A stretch of DNA of 64,000 bases, taken from contig NW_024755055.1 of NCBI RefSeq assembly GCF_018991925.1, forward strand, positions 811,496 to 875,495. Direction: 5' to 3'. This document shows, piece after piece, positions 38,301 to 50,006 of this stretch. The position numbers and the translations under genes are program-made. Numbering within the stretch: the stretch's first letter is position 1; each line of letters opens with the position of its first letter. Source of the DNA: Homarus americanus. Lineage: Eukaryota > Arthropoda > Malacostraca > Decapoda > Nephropidae. Below the pieces are notes generated by a model, which was given only the letters and a program-made list of their open reading frames with translations, was not told the DNA's origin and made no database searches.

Positions 38301-41300
38301 TCTGACTCTTGCTAACCAAGTGATCCAGAAAGGGAAAGACATAGGTCCTAACATGGAGCAAGTCTACAAATTGGAAAGTTGATAACATCGTGATTCTACA
38401 CATGGCAAAACAGATTCAACACAAGCGCCCACTCCCCAACAGCCAGTAGTGCTAGTACATCCAGTATGCCTACCAGCAGACAAGCTCAATCTATGACTCC
38501 AGCAGCAATACAATACAGTACCTATGTTGACCCACCTGAGCTGCCATCTTCTCCACTCAATATGAACCAACTGCAACCCAACAATGACCCAGACACTCAC
38601 GCGCCATAGTTTCGATGTACACTCTACCCCTACTCCTGGCTCGAGGGAAGTCGTAGTCAGGGCTGCAAACCGAACGGTCCCTCTTGTATAGTGATGTTAA
38701 ATAAAGTGTTGTGAAGACACTAAAAAACCTGTATCGTGCATTTATTCTCTCAAATATTACATCATGAACTGCTATTCGTAAAATCCAGCGAAGCTTCGAG
38801 CTACCACAATGCACCACTGAACGATGAGTGGGGGGAGGGGGGAAGCTCGGTATGAAGCCAAGGCTACGACTTCCATCGAGTCAGGAGTAGGGGTAGAGGG
38901 TGCATCGAAGCTATGGCGCGTGAGTATACTGTACCATAGTCCTCTGCACTCACCTAACACCAGTTTCTCCTTATACAAACAACAAAATGTACAGTATTGA
39001 CATAAAAACGTATTTAACTTAATTGTTTACTTACTAATATTGGTACATTTTTAGTTATAAAATTTCTATTCAAATATGCATGAAAACTTATTACAGTATT
39101 TGTACAGACATTTCATCTAAATAGGAGCTATGGTTATCGTTGGGATAGTAAGCTCCCCTTTTACGAGGGAAACACATGTTCATTTATACCGGCCTATTCT
39201 AGGAACACAATCCCCAGCACAAACAAGGACAATCTCTTCAGTGTTCTGTATTTAATTTTGACAAAGGGGAGTGGAGGTATTTTAACATCTTATAAGATTC
39301 AATTCTAACAAGAGGTAGTGATGGTGGAATTAGTTCAGTTGTGTGATACCTAAAGTAACAACAGTATATAAAAATTAACACTTACCTAACATGAGTGAAT
39401 GGTTTATTGTTCCTCCTATACAATACGAGAGGATTAAGACCCATGGCCATGACAGCCCTCTCACCACGAAGAGAGAGAGAAACTGGAAGGTCACCAGCAC
39501 CAACACCCACCATTTTAGATGAGGATCATTCCCAAATAATTCCTTTATTTCTGGATGTTTCTCTGTTAGGAACAGAAAATAAAATATTAACAAATATCTA
39601 CAACATAACCATAATGAATTAAAATATTCTTAAGTATACCTTAATAAACGACAGAGATGCAAGTAAGGGTAAGCAGATCAGTCACAACATAAGTGCATCA
39701 CAACTCTTAGAAAATAATGATAATCAACTCATCTTAGATCTCGTGATTTACCCTCCCGGTACATAGCTACAATGTTTGGTTAAAATCTACTGTAAATTGC
39801 TCCTGAATTTTGTGCAAGATAAGTTTATATATTTTAAAATCTTTAATAACTTCTTTATTTATGCAAGTGCAAGTGCAAGATTCATATTTTATTTCTTTGA
39901 TCATTTCACAGGTTATCAGAAGAGTAGCTTACAGTATATAACTCCCCATCACTGAGGGAGGCACACTTTTATGTCTGAAGTCAATACTACAGTACAGTAC
40001 TACATAGAATGATGTCTCAATCTGTCTTCAATACCATAGGTGTAGTATTTAGCTCTTATAGCTGTATCAACAAATACACTGCACTGACAAGCCTTTGAAA
40101 GTCCATGACCCCCCCATGGCCAATCATTGTGATGTTTTGCTGATAAAGCATGTTGTGGAGAACAACTGTGACAACACAAATATTCCCACATTGTGTAGTA
40201 CAGTACTACCGTACCTGATTTGAGGGGACACACATACTGCTGTTGTGGACGGTTTTCCAACAACAACCTTAACACTCCATGAGATGTTTAGCAACTACTG
40301 CAGAGGCTGGTAAAGTTATCTTACCAATATGATGTAACTATTCACCTTCTTGGTAACACTGCCTGTGAAGCAAAGAGGATGTTTAAAAAGATTGACTGTG
40401 CACACTGTCATCAGTAATGTGTGGAGGAGAGACCTAATGCACTTGAGTTACCCCCACACCAGGGATGCCAATTTAGCAGAAAAGTTGCTAAATCTACAGT
40501 ACTGTAGTTGATTCCTGTTTCCGACTTATATTGTACTTCACAACTGGCAGATTGATTTTTTTTATAATTTTGTCGTCATTTAGTGGACTAACACACAGTC
40601 CTGAAGATGAGATGTTTGTGCCATTAAACTTAAGCCCTCAGCTCAGTATCGTGAGGACTGGCTGTTATACTCATAGGGACAAGTACGGACCGTGATAAAA
40701 ATACTCATTTGAATCAAGAATACTAATACAAGTGTAGAATAATTGAAAATACTGTATACACTATAATCCAAGGTATACTGTGTAATCCAAAGAATACATT
40801 GTACAGTAGACCAAGATAGAAAGTATAATCCAGAGTATTCAGTGTAATCAACAGTATAAACAGTGTGTGTTAAGGCACAGTATACCATGTACTGTACTGT
40901 ACTTCAATCCAGATATTTTTTTCACTAACCATAACAACTTTGGGTTAACTCACATGAATCTTAACCTTTCATTATGGGGAAGTCACTTTTAATATTTTAC
41001 TGTACTTGGCTTGACCCAGACGATTTTATTCAACATAGACTCCCCTGTACTCATGGGGTTAACAACATACGGGAAAACTACTCTTCTTTACATATCACTT
41101 CCTGAACATCAATCACAAGTACCGGTACTCATATTGTGCCATACTGTTATCACTAAGGTACAGTATCTGGGTTCCATACACTTCACCCTACCTAGAGCAT
41201 TTATCTTTCATAGATAAAGATATCTTTCCAAGTCTCTATGCCCAAGGTCACAGCTCAAGGTCGTAGATCAAATATGACAATGGACATAGGATATACAGCT

Positions 41301-44300
41301 GTCTCAATTATCATGTCATCTTAAGGAGACACTGCATTTTGTCAAGACACAATTTTTCTTTCTTTCAGTTTTCTTCATACTAAATTTTGCCTTCACCTCT
41401 CTATTGCTTAAACCACTCGTACATCATTATGTCAAGCTCTGTTGACCTTGCACCATGCAATGATTTATGCTTGACCATGCCCTTGTTTGTTTCACTATCA
41501 GCAAAGAATTTCTAACTCTTGTCATGCTGCCTCTTATTCTAAAGCAATTTTCTAATACTGGTCAGCAAATTTGTGCATTAAAACACCCCTGTCTAGTTTA
41601 TCTACTGTACTGTATTTCATTATTGTGAACATCATCAACATTACCGGGTATGTCTGTATTTGGAAGACAAAGTAGAATGGGTAAACTCTCAGTATCATGC
41701 TTGAATCTTGACGTGCACTTAAAATAAAAAACTGCATATTCTTCAGCGTTTCAGATTCTTGATATTTAACTATGTTAGAATAGTGTGGATAAGGTGCAAG
41801 TACCAGAGTAATAATTAAAGCTTGCAACAGTAGCTACCTTTGTATAGAGTAAAGGGGGCAATGAGAAAGAAATTATAAGAAAATCAATTGGTACAGCATA
41901 CAATACTGTACCTGGAAAAATATAGGGTATGGTTGTATATGTAATTGAAGGGGAAAAAATTGCAGTGCAGGATACATGAGAAACAGAGAATTTAAGAAAG
42001 GGAGGGGATGTGTAGATCACATAATACAGTAACGATAAAACTGTTTGGAGAAAGGTAAACATACCCGGTACAACTAGAGAAGGCTTATGAGAGGAAGGAG
42101 GACTACTGGTGAGAGTAAAGGTGACAGGGTTGTGTGATGTCTCTGTGGGTGTTCAACAAACATACAGTACCGTTTAGCGATAATTCACTTAACGTTAATT
42201 TGGTTTAGCGATAAATTTTTTGACAGTTTCTCACTTTACATTAGGTGAAAATCCCAGTTTAGCAATAGCTTGACTCACTGGGAAGGGGAAAAACTTGGGT
42301 CAAGGAGGCCTGCGAGATGTTGCCATTGCACAGTCGCAGACAAAAGTTGGCTCCCCGTGGTGAAACAGGGTCACAGGAACGAGTCTCTGAACTTATTAAG
42401 CCTGGCTGTCATCTGGTGCAGGTGTGCTGTTTTATCTAATTTGGGGTTGATACTCCTTCAATTTGGGAGTGAGCAAACTTTTGACCCTGACTGTACAGTA
42501 ATAAAACTATTAAAGTTGTGGTAAAAAATATTACAATACTGGTACGTACTGTACAGTACTGTATCCCCCTATTTACGATAGGGTTGCTTTCCTGAAAACC
42601 TTAATGTAAACTGAATTAACATAAATCACGAGCCTTTTAACATGGGTTTCAATGGGATACGTTCTTGGCCTGTCCAACACAGACATGTAACAGAAAAAAC
42701 AAAGATCATACACTAATTAAATAAATACAAAAAATATAAACACCACTCACCACATTAATAATAACAAGCCTACCACTTAACAAGGTCCAACTTTGTCTCC
42801 AGACAGGTTCTTCCACAAAGCCTTGCCTTTCCCAGAGGCAGGAAGCAGTACACTTGCTAGCCACTTTCAGTTACAGAGTTACACTGATCACTTCACAGTA
42901 ACCAAAACAGAGCAAAATCTAAACAATATAATTTTACTCTCACCAATAAAGGCAAAGTATCACAGTGATCACAAGGCTACGCAATGATTAATGACGATAA
43001 TGCGTTACATGAGCAACGGCAGATGGGACCATGTTGAAACAAAAACGCGGACTGTAGTTCACAAGGTGGGCGTGAGGGGGGCACCCAGATAGGTGACCTG
43101 GACAGAGGATAGAAAGACAGTTTCTGCACATATCGGTATTTACATTCTGTGTCAGAGAGTTTAGCCTAACCATAACTATATATTGTTAACATGGATTTTG
43201 CCTAACACAACTACAATAGCAAGAGGGGGTTAAAACCTATTTAACGTTAATACAGATTATTGTAAATTGGGGGATACTATAGCTACCTGGTAACTGTACT
43301 CTAATGTGACTTGGAAATAAAGAAAATATTATATAAAACTATAAAATAAGAAAAATTAAGAGCATAGGTGTGTATGTATGGGAAGTGAACGTATTTGTGG
43401 AGGCAGTGGGCTTTAACTGCATAACAAGCCCAGCCGTGCTTTAAGAGTACCTCCCACAATGTGATGTCATGGCATACACACAGCACAGTACTGCAGCAGT
43501 CACACATATCTGAGTCAGCTGGGTTATTACCTGGCTGAATTGTCAAGTCACCTGAGAATGGTTTGAGTGTGGAAGGAGCTATTTTTTGTATATAAAATAT
43601 GTGCTATTGCAATTTTATGATATGCTATGTATCAATTTTATCGATTATCATTGCAGTGTTGTTGTTTTTTCATTTTTTATGTATGAAATTTGAAATTTCT
43701 AAGAATTAGGCTCACTTCTTGCTCACTAAATCGTTAAACTCTGAACCACATTGTTTATATAGAATTTTGGTATTAATAAGTATATTATTTAACTTCAAAA
43801 CCGTTTATAACAAACTTGTTTACTATATTATTAGGGAGTACAGCACCTATACTGGACTCCGTGTTTACCGCCCTGCTGTGTGAACCTGCTGGTTCGCCTT
43901 ACGTGCTTTACGATTATCCCTTGTTTAGCGATAATTTCACTAAATGTGTTGTACAGTACATATTGTGCAACACAAATTGCACTCATAAACAGCATCAAGC
44001 CAGGGAAAAACCTTGTTCAATGGCAGCAGAATTTAAACTGGGTTAGTTGTTGTTTGTTTGTTTCATAAACGACATGCCAGATGCTGAAGATGATGCTAAG
44101 TTATTGAGGGAAATTAAGAATTAAACAGACTGAAGAGCCACAAAAAGCTCTATGTCACCTTCAAGAGTGGTCGAAATAATGGCTGCTAAGATTCAACGTC
44201 ACGATGTATATGAGGATGCACCTTGGTTGTACCAACAGTAAGAAGGCGTATCACATGTCCCAACAGGACAAAAAAACAGCATTAACAGACACCAAATGTG

Positions 44301-47300
44301 AAAAGGACTGGGCGTGTATGTTGAAAACGAACTGAAGTTCTCTGGTCATTGTGAGAAGGTGAATCAAGCAGCTAAGCTCAATCAATCAAAGTACCGTCCT
44401 CATCTCTAGGGGTTGGCAGCCACAGTCCTCAACTCTAAATGTTCTCTGGCTATTTTTTACCAAACCTCCAAGGTTTTGTATATCTCTGGGGAACCAGTTT
44501 TTAATCTCATTTATCCAACCTAGTCTCTGTCTTCCCCTGGCCCATTAATAATTATTATTATCTGCCCATCCCTAATTATATGACCAAAGATCCCATTTCT
44601 CTTTTTCTACACATTTAAAGTACTTATCCTGAAGTTTTTGCTAATTTTAGAACAGAACCAAGGCATTTGTTCTCCTGTCCGTACAGCTTATTCTTTGCAT
44701 TCGCCTATTCACCACATTTCAATTGCCTCCATCCTCTTTCTGGTGTTTGCCGAGTGTCCACGCTTCTGATCCCATACATCAGTCCTGGCCATATAAAGCC
44801 TTTCAACAGCCTTTTTCTCAAATTGAAGTTAATGTTCCTTTTCATTAATTCTTTTTGATTATTATAGGCAGTTTCCACTTAGCATATTCTTCTTTTTTAT
44901 TTCCTTTGCACATCAACCATCACAGCTAATGCTATTTCCCAAATACACAAAATTTTCCACTTATTTAAAATCCTTGTGGCCTACCGCTATTCTTTTTTAG
45001 GACTTATTTCCAATTTGGAAACAACCATTACTTTCATCTTTACAACATTAACACTTAAACCACATTTTTCAACTTTTTCCATTGATCTGTTAACAAGTTC
45101 TTGTAATGTGTCTTCACTATCTGTGATAAGAGCAGTAGCTATCATCTGCAAAGTGTTAACAGTATTTGATATTACTTAACCTTTAAATTTTAGTCCATTA
45201 TCACTTATAATTTATCTCATAAGAACTCTGAATACATGTATACAGTACTGTACTGTATGTTGGAGATAGAACATAGCCTTGTCTTACACCCTGTCTAACT
45301 GTGAACCAATTAGCAAATTCATTATTTACTAACTAAGCTAGTAGGTCTTAAAAGAAGGATTCAGATAACCAGTTGTTATGTCCCTCGTAACATTCTTCAA
45401 GAGTGAGGTGGTACCCCGTTTGGAATACTGTCACCCCATCTGGTCCCCGAGATATGCTAGAGACTGTCAGTCAATTGAAAATGTCCATATGTGGTCCACC
45501 AGACTGGTGCCTGCACTATGGTACCTCAGTTACCCAGAAAGATTATAATGCCTGCAATTACTTTAGCTTATACTATAGGCTGGCAAGGGGCAACTTAATT
45601 GAAGTTTATAAACATCTCAGAGGGCGTTATTCAGTCGCGTGTTCATACTTGGAGCTGGCGGATGCCCACCCCACTAGGGGTTACAGCTCAAGGTTGAAGA
45701 AGCCACAAATTTGGAAAATAGTCGGGGCAAACTGTTTCAGAGCAATAATTGTAAACTCTTGGAACAACCTGCCAAAGAGTGTTGTGACAGCACTGAGTGT
45801 GAGCTCATTCAAGACCAGACTTGGCCAACACTGGAGCAGGTGCAGAATATTCTGGAGCCTTTATGTGCCCAGTGGCTATATACTTGCCAACAGTGTGTGA
45901 CCGACCGCCCAAGCGGCTAACAAGCTGATCAGTGGCAAAGAGGATAAAGTAAAATCAAAGTAAAAAAAAATCAATGCGGTACGCGTTGGGGGTTTCCAGG
46001 AAAGCAGCCCTATCGTAAAAAGAGGGACAGCTGCACTGTGTATACATATTTTACACCAGATGGGAAAAATTAGCGATTAGTGATATTTTTTACAGGTTCG
46101 TATTTCTTACTTTTGGAAACTCCTGATGGGCCAGAAATGAACATGTAGATAATTACATTAAATATACAAATGAATTGCTTCATGTAGAACCTAACCTAAC
46201 CATCCCTAACTTACTTAAGGTATAATTTGGCTATCTTATAATAGTAAACTACGGTACATCTTAAATGAAACAGAACCAATTCTGTCATGTACAAATAAAT
46301 TTTCTTTAAGTAATAAAAACAAAAAAATTATCATCACAATTTGACAAAACATCAAATGGTTCTTAAAGGCTTAAGCAGCAATTTTCTATATTTATTATAA
46401 CATATATACCGAGGATACATAAGTATACCTAGTAATTTTGTGGTATAGTAACATGGCTACAGTAAACAGATAAAGAATAGTCATTGGTTAATATTCGTTT
46501 TAGCACATGAACCAGGACTACGAGCATTACATTTGGTTAGGTTAGGTTGGGTTTGTTAAGTTCAACATAAACACTCATTTTCACAAATAATGAAGGTCAG
46601 AACAGCACAAAACACAGTGTAATACATCAGAAGAATAAAAAAATATCCATACTGTACTCCTAAATAAAATACACACCCTATATAACCTTTTTCTGCACTG
46701 ATCATTCTTGAGGGGAAAGTGAAAGTGGTCCATCAGGTAGTACAGTACTAACAATAATTACACCACAGAGAGTTTATCATCACAATATATGTTAACATAC
46801 ACTGGTAACAATGGCATACAACCTTTATCTATTGGAAACATTATAAAGAAGGGGAAATCCAAAACCTTATAGTATCTAATGACAATCTTCATTTGAATGC
46901 AATTTATTTTGTCGTGATAATAAAGACAATTAATTCCAATGACTCACTGAAATACATAAAATACTCATAATTCTAACACCGAGAGATAGAACAGTGCACT
47001 AATAAAAAATAATAATTTCTTTATAACTTGTTGCCAGTATACCAAAAGCTTTCAAACTGTGGTCTTAAACCCAAAACAGTTTCAGTGAGTTATAAGCAGC
47101 AAGTCATGAGATCACCACCAGTAGAGGCAGACCCAAATCTGGGCGCCTCCCACACCCACGAGTCTCCCCTGTCACCATTCATTATCTCTCTCCCCCACTA
47201 TCATGATAACGTCTTTATTGACTTTTTTCCTCACTCTATCTCTTGCACAATGCTTATTTTCGACGTTTAATCACACCTAAGATTATAAAACTGTGATAAT

Positions 47301-47461
47301 AAACCAACCATGCAACTCGTTTGAGGTGATACTGCCATAAGCACTACAATATTTAATGCTTTAATACACACTAACTTACTTAAAATTTCCTTTCGTCTTG
47401 TTGCATGAGGTTCAGCAGTGTATGTCCACTCGAAATCAGTTCTTGATACATGTTGGCCCAT
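32166..47461 (-). CDS. DEGS1: sphingolipid delta-4 desaturase, complete (6 exons)
   Basis: Exons on the minus strand are 47461-47380, 39562-39386, 34436-34297, 33451-33235, 32861-32653 and 32312-32166. All borders are GT-AG, phases match, and 972 bases give 323 residues, the length of human DEGS1. The family makes ceramide from dihydroceramide in the ER membrane by adding the 4,5-trans double bond; the Drosophila orthologue is infertile crescent (ifc). Visible signs: [12 protein letters not shown] start with an N-myristoylation pattern (Gly2, Ser6), histidine boxes HEISH (89-93), HLEHH (128-132) and HNEHH (259-263), several hydrophobic segments, and [20 protein letters not shown] before the third box. 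The start is the first ATG and fits the family. Introns 1 (7.8 kb) and 2 (4.9 kb) are loaded with transposon remnants. Nothing suggests decay. Confidence 0.97.
32653..32861 (-). CDS. DEGS1: DEGS1 exon 5: histidine box 3
   Basis: The acceptor is CCCAATAG|GT and the donor CTAAG|GTATGT, phase 0 at the end. It encodes the strongly conserved [10 protein letters not shown] and [16 protein letters not shown] segments. Confidence 0.97.
33235..33451 (-). CDS. DEGS1: DEGS1 exon 4
   Basis: The acceptor is CTCTTACAG|TTC and the donor GGGTG|GTAAGT. It encodes [20 protein letters not shown] and two membrane segments ([25 protein letters not shown]). Confidence 0.96.
33700..34002 (-). mobile_element. tRNA-derived SINE
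   Basis: On the minus strand the first ~72 bases (34002-33931) read like a tRNA head: GGCGACCTGTGGTGTAATGG (A box), an anticodon-like CTCGCCTCGCAAGCGAG arm, and GAGTTCAATCCTCG (B box). A tRNA-unrelated body follows to about 33700. It sits in DEGS1 intron 3. The exact parent tRNA is not assigned. Confidence 0.75.
34297..34436 (-). CDS. DEGS1: DEGS1 exon 3: histidine boxes 1 and 2
   Basis: The acceptor is AACTTTCAG|CT and the donor ATAAA|GTAAGT, phase 0. It encodes [17 protein letters not shown] through GYHLEHHK, with both HxxxH and HxxHH metal-binding boxes. Confidence 0.96.
34437..37037. other. DEGS1 intron 2, left part
   Basis: Intronic AT-rich sequence with an (AATA)n/(AAT)n run at 35318-35340 and several TACAGTA runs. 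No exon or intact element was recognised. Confidence 0.6.
37038..37890. mobile_element. 853-bp non-autonomous transposon, Tigger-like ends, TA target site
   Basis: The left end is CAGTGACCCCTCCGTTAATG and the inverse of the right end CAGTGACCCCTCGTTTAACG. TA flanks both ends (37036-37037, 37891-37892). TTCGTTAACCGAA phrases recur near both ends. There is no transposase frame. It lies in DEGS1 intron 2 and its flanks are TACAG/TACTGTAC runs. Confidence 0.88.
38412..38610 (+). pseudogene. short Ser/Pro-rich open segment, possible transposase tail
   Basis: One frame is open for about 65 codons ([16 protein letters not shown], then [13 protein letters not shown]) and ends DPDTHAP-stop inside the left arm of the inverted-repeat element; AATAAA follows near 38700. 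Composition and position suggest the C-terminus of a decayed transposase, but I recognise no domain. Confidence 0.25.
38597..38924. mobile_element. foldback / MITE-like element with ~60-bp inverted arms
   Basis: Arm 38597-38656 and arm 38864-38924 are inverted copies with a few mismatches; the outer 11 bases are CTCACGCGCCA in both. The interior is about 207 bases. It is GC-richer than the flanking intron. Family unknown. Confidence 0.8.
39386..39562 (-). CDS. DEGS1: DEGS1 exon 2
   Basis: The acceptor is TTCCTAACAG|AG. It encodes [18 protein letters not shown] and two hydrophobic segments ending NHSLML. The donor is TTAG|GTAAGT, leaving G for the next codon (GCT, Ala). Confidence 0.95.
39563..42160. 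other. DEGS1 intron 1, left part
   Basis: Intronic, AT-rich, with repeated TACTGTA/ATTCAGTGTA phrases around 40740-40905. No gene recognised. Confidence 0.55.
42164..42260. mobile_element. transposon end with TTTAGCGATAA motifs
   Basis: ACAGTACCGTTTAGCGATAA, then CACTTAACG and a second TTTAGCGATAA, resembles the left end of a Tigger-like element. A similar TTTAGCGATAATTTCACTAA occurs at 43925-43945 in the same orientation. No matching inverted end was found. Confidence 0.4.
42561..43277. mobile_element. ~717-bp non-autonomous transposon with inverted ends
   Basis: The left end is GTATCCCCCTATTTACGATA and the inverse of the right end GTATCCCCCAATTTACAATA. Two short frames inside are not convincing. 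It lies in DEGS1 intron 1, next to a GTACTGTACAGTACT run. Confidence 0.75.
44041..44405 (+). pseudogene. LINE reverse transcriptase fragment, first half (interrupted)
   Basis: Read in several frames: [36 protein letters not shown] and [18 protein letters not shown]. These are in the order expected for the region after the RT active site of CR1/RTE-like LINEs. Frameshifts and stops show decay. The homology resumes at about 45340 after an inserted block. Confidence 0.75.
44420..45335 (-). pseudogene. second LINE fragment inserted in antisense
   Basis: The minus strand shows, in order, VRQGYVLSP near 45280, FADD near 45145, [30 protein letters not shown] and [17 protein letters not shown] near 44800. 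These are reverse transcriptase landmarks of an RTE/L1-like LINE, with several frame breaks and an internal gap between the first two. It splits the plus-strand LINE. Confidence 0.75.
45340..45960 (+). pseudogene. LINE fragment, second half
   Basis: Starts [20 protein letters not shown] in one frame, then [17 protein letters not shown] and [21 protein letters not shown] in another. This is the typical C-terminal end of CR1-like LINE ORF2. The frame break near 45540 and later internal changes show it is dead. It lies in DEGS1 intron 1. Confidence 0.8.
45985..46035 (-). mobile_element. one-ended copy of the 42561 transposon family
   Basis: The minus strand reads TTTTTACGATAGGGCTGCTT, close to TATTTACGATAGGGTTGCTT just inside the left end of the element at 42561, and continues CCTGGAAACC against CCTGAAAACC. 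Only one end is present. Confidence 0.55.
47380..47461 (-). CDS. DEGS1: DEGS1 exon 1 (start codon)
   Basis: Encodes 27 residues ending in KEIL, then one base A carried into exon 2 to make AAG (Lys). The donor is TTTTAA|GTAAGT. Confidence 0.93.
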
Positions 47462-47560
47462 AGTGTAAAACAAAATCCAACACACCGAGTGCTGCACGAC
47501 CTCACACCACCTCTCACAAATGAGCACTGACTCTTTTTTTAGCTGTTAGCCGGGGTGTGG
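47462..47560 (-). promoter_or_regulatory. DEGS1: DEGS1 5' UTR and candidate initiator
   Basis: The minus strand carries TCAGTG (47530-47525), a fit to the arthropod initiator, about 67 bases before the ATG. No TATA box is seen; the region just above is GC-rich (47550-47580). The transcription start is inferred only. Confidence 0.35.
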
Positions 47561-49768
47561 TACGGGGCGACCCTCCTCTTCAGTTGCCGTGTGCTGTTGT
47601 GCAAGCTAAAAGGTTCTATTACTCATAGTTAATACGAAAATATAAAGCTGAATAGTCTTTTAAGAGTTGTTGTTTAATTTTCGGTATTGAAATTCTTTGA
47701 GATCTAATGTATAGTGATATATGTCCCACTTTTACCTGCTTTCTTAAGTACTATTGTGAGATATAATACCTGCCTGTTGTACTCATTTAATAACAATTAA
47801 AGTATATCTTTGTATGATTTTCTCCGTTGTCTGAAAGTATCAAAATAACAAGTTATGAATTTTTATCAACAGGTGCGGACATGCTATCTCTCTCTTGGTT
47901 TTACCGTTGCTTATTATTGAGATCACAATTATATAATGTAGCAATCAACAGCAGGACTCTCTACTGTTTAACACGCCATAGTATTGGGGCACATCTAAAC
48001 AATTATTTACTTTTGTATGTGAAAAACTTGTTTGTTAAAAGCTTCATTTATATTTTACTTTTTTACTTTTTATTCTCTTCACCAATGATCGGCTCGTTAG
48101 TTGCAAGTACTGGGTGACTGGTTATTAGAATCAAACTTTGAGCATTAAAGACGACACATTTTTTTTCAAACAATCGGGAAACATAAAACGGATAAGAAAT
48201 TAAAATGATTTTATTTTATTTATGACTGATTCCTGTACTGGATAATTTAAACATGCCAATCAATTTTATGGTAAAGAAAACATTTTTAAATACACAAATT
48301 CAAAACTATCTCGAATCTAAAACAGTACACGATGCGCTTTATCACAAAACCTAAAGACACACAGTTAGTCACAAGTGGCATCGCGTAAGTGACACTAGAG
48401 TGCAATTTTTATCTTATATTTTGCAATTAGGCGGTAAGTCATGTCATGTTTATTGGGTGTGCCTGCCCGTATACAGTGTGTAGAGTATTGACATGTTGGA
48501 GATGAGAGGCACAGAGGTGGTTGGAGTGTGTAAGGGGAGTTTTGTTTATGTATAATTATAATCACCTGACTCAGCCCTCGTCGACCAGCCAGGGTGGGCC
48601 AGGCGATCGGGCTGGTATTACAGTATAGCTACCCATATCTTAGAAGCAACACCTAACCTGGTTTCTCTCTAGACTTTCAACACGTAAGTTTAACTAGTAC
48701 TTATGGTGTACACAGGTAGACTGTGCCCATTGCATCATTTATCATTGTGACAATATAGGAATATGGAAAATTAAGTACTTATTGTAAGTGTTAAGATTAG
48801 ACTTATTACGTAGCTATGATTGTTATGTGAATATATATTGGATTAAACATTTATGTAGGAGTGCCTATGTATGATTTATTTGAAATACTAAATGAATTGT
48901 ATTCAACAGGTTTGAACGAATTGCAATGTTCCAGTTGAACGTCACAAGTCTCATCCATCCTTAAACCGCCCAGATGGCAGTTACACACCAATTTTACAAG
49001 GTTAGACCATATTCCCATCCTGCCCATATTTTTAGTTGTTGTACTGATGTAATTACATGCATAATAATGCTAAGGCAAAATTAATTCGTGCAGCAATATA
49101 CACACAGGGAAACCGAAGGATATTTGTTGAGTACTAGATTTATTATTTCTCAAAGTTTATTACCTTTGTAAAAAAAAATACTTGGTGATACTGCTGTAAT
49201 TTGGACACTGGGAAATTAATCAGCCTCAGGGTTAACAAGTGAATCTGGTAGGCGACGAACATATTGACAATCTCATTATGTTAGCGTAAAATTCTTCACT
49301 GTGCACTCATTGGTAAATATCACTGGTGAAACGTGAGTGCAATATGACTCGGATGCTGAAAAATCATTACATCTCTTCCCGAGCTGAAGAACATATATGT
49401 AGTCGAAACTACGATACAGTCATGGTGGCCTAATTTACGTATAAATAAAACAGATTTTTCCTCAATTCAAAAAGTCTCATCTTTGGCCAGAAGGGAAGTA
49501 TAACACGTAAATCATTGATAATCGAATCTTAGAGCCAGAAGGACTATAACAAATTCTGGTTAAATCCCGTTAAATCCTTGAAACATGGAAGCTGTCACGG
49601 ACTACGATGATTGTATGTTATTGCGAAGCAAAGGCTAAAAACACTATTGTGAATGATGAAAATATCGGAATACTGTAATACAATGAATGTTTTATATGCA
49701 ACAAGAACAAGGCAGATACTTTTGGAGGCTATTCCCAGCGGGGAGACAAGATAGTGTCTCAAGAAAAG
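47561..49768. other. no gene seen
   Basis: Upstream of DEGS1 the sequence is AT-rich with short frames only. No element recognised. Confidence 0.5.
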
Positions 49769-50006
49769 GGCCACGGGACCCACTGGGCCATGTAACCAGC
49801 TGGGCCATGTAACCAGCTGGGCCATGTAACCAGCTGGACCACGGGACCCACTGGGCCATGTAACCAGCTGGACCACGGGACCCACTGGGCCATGTAACCA
49901 GATGGACCACGGGACCCACTGATCCATGTAACCAGCTGGACCACGGGACCCACTGATCCATGTAACCAGCTGGACCACGGGACCCACTGGGCCACACGAC
50001 CAAATG
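49769..50006. repeat. 34-bp minisatellite with 17-bp sub-unit
   Basis: About seven copies of CCACGGGACCCACTGGGCCA followed by TGTAACCAGCTGGA, with a 17-base part (TGGGCCATGTAACCAGC) tandemly multiplied at 49786-49836. Open frames across it are incidental. Confidence 0.93.
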
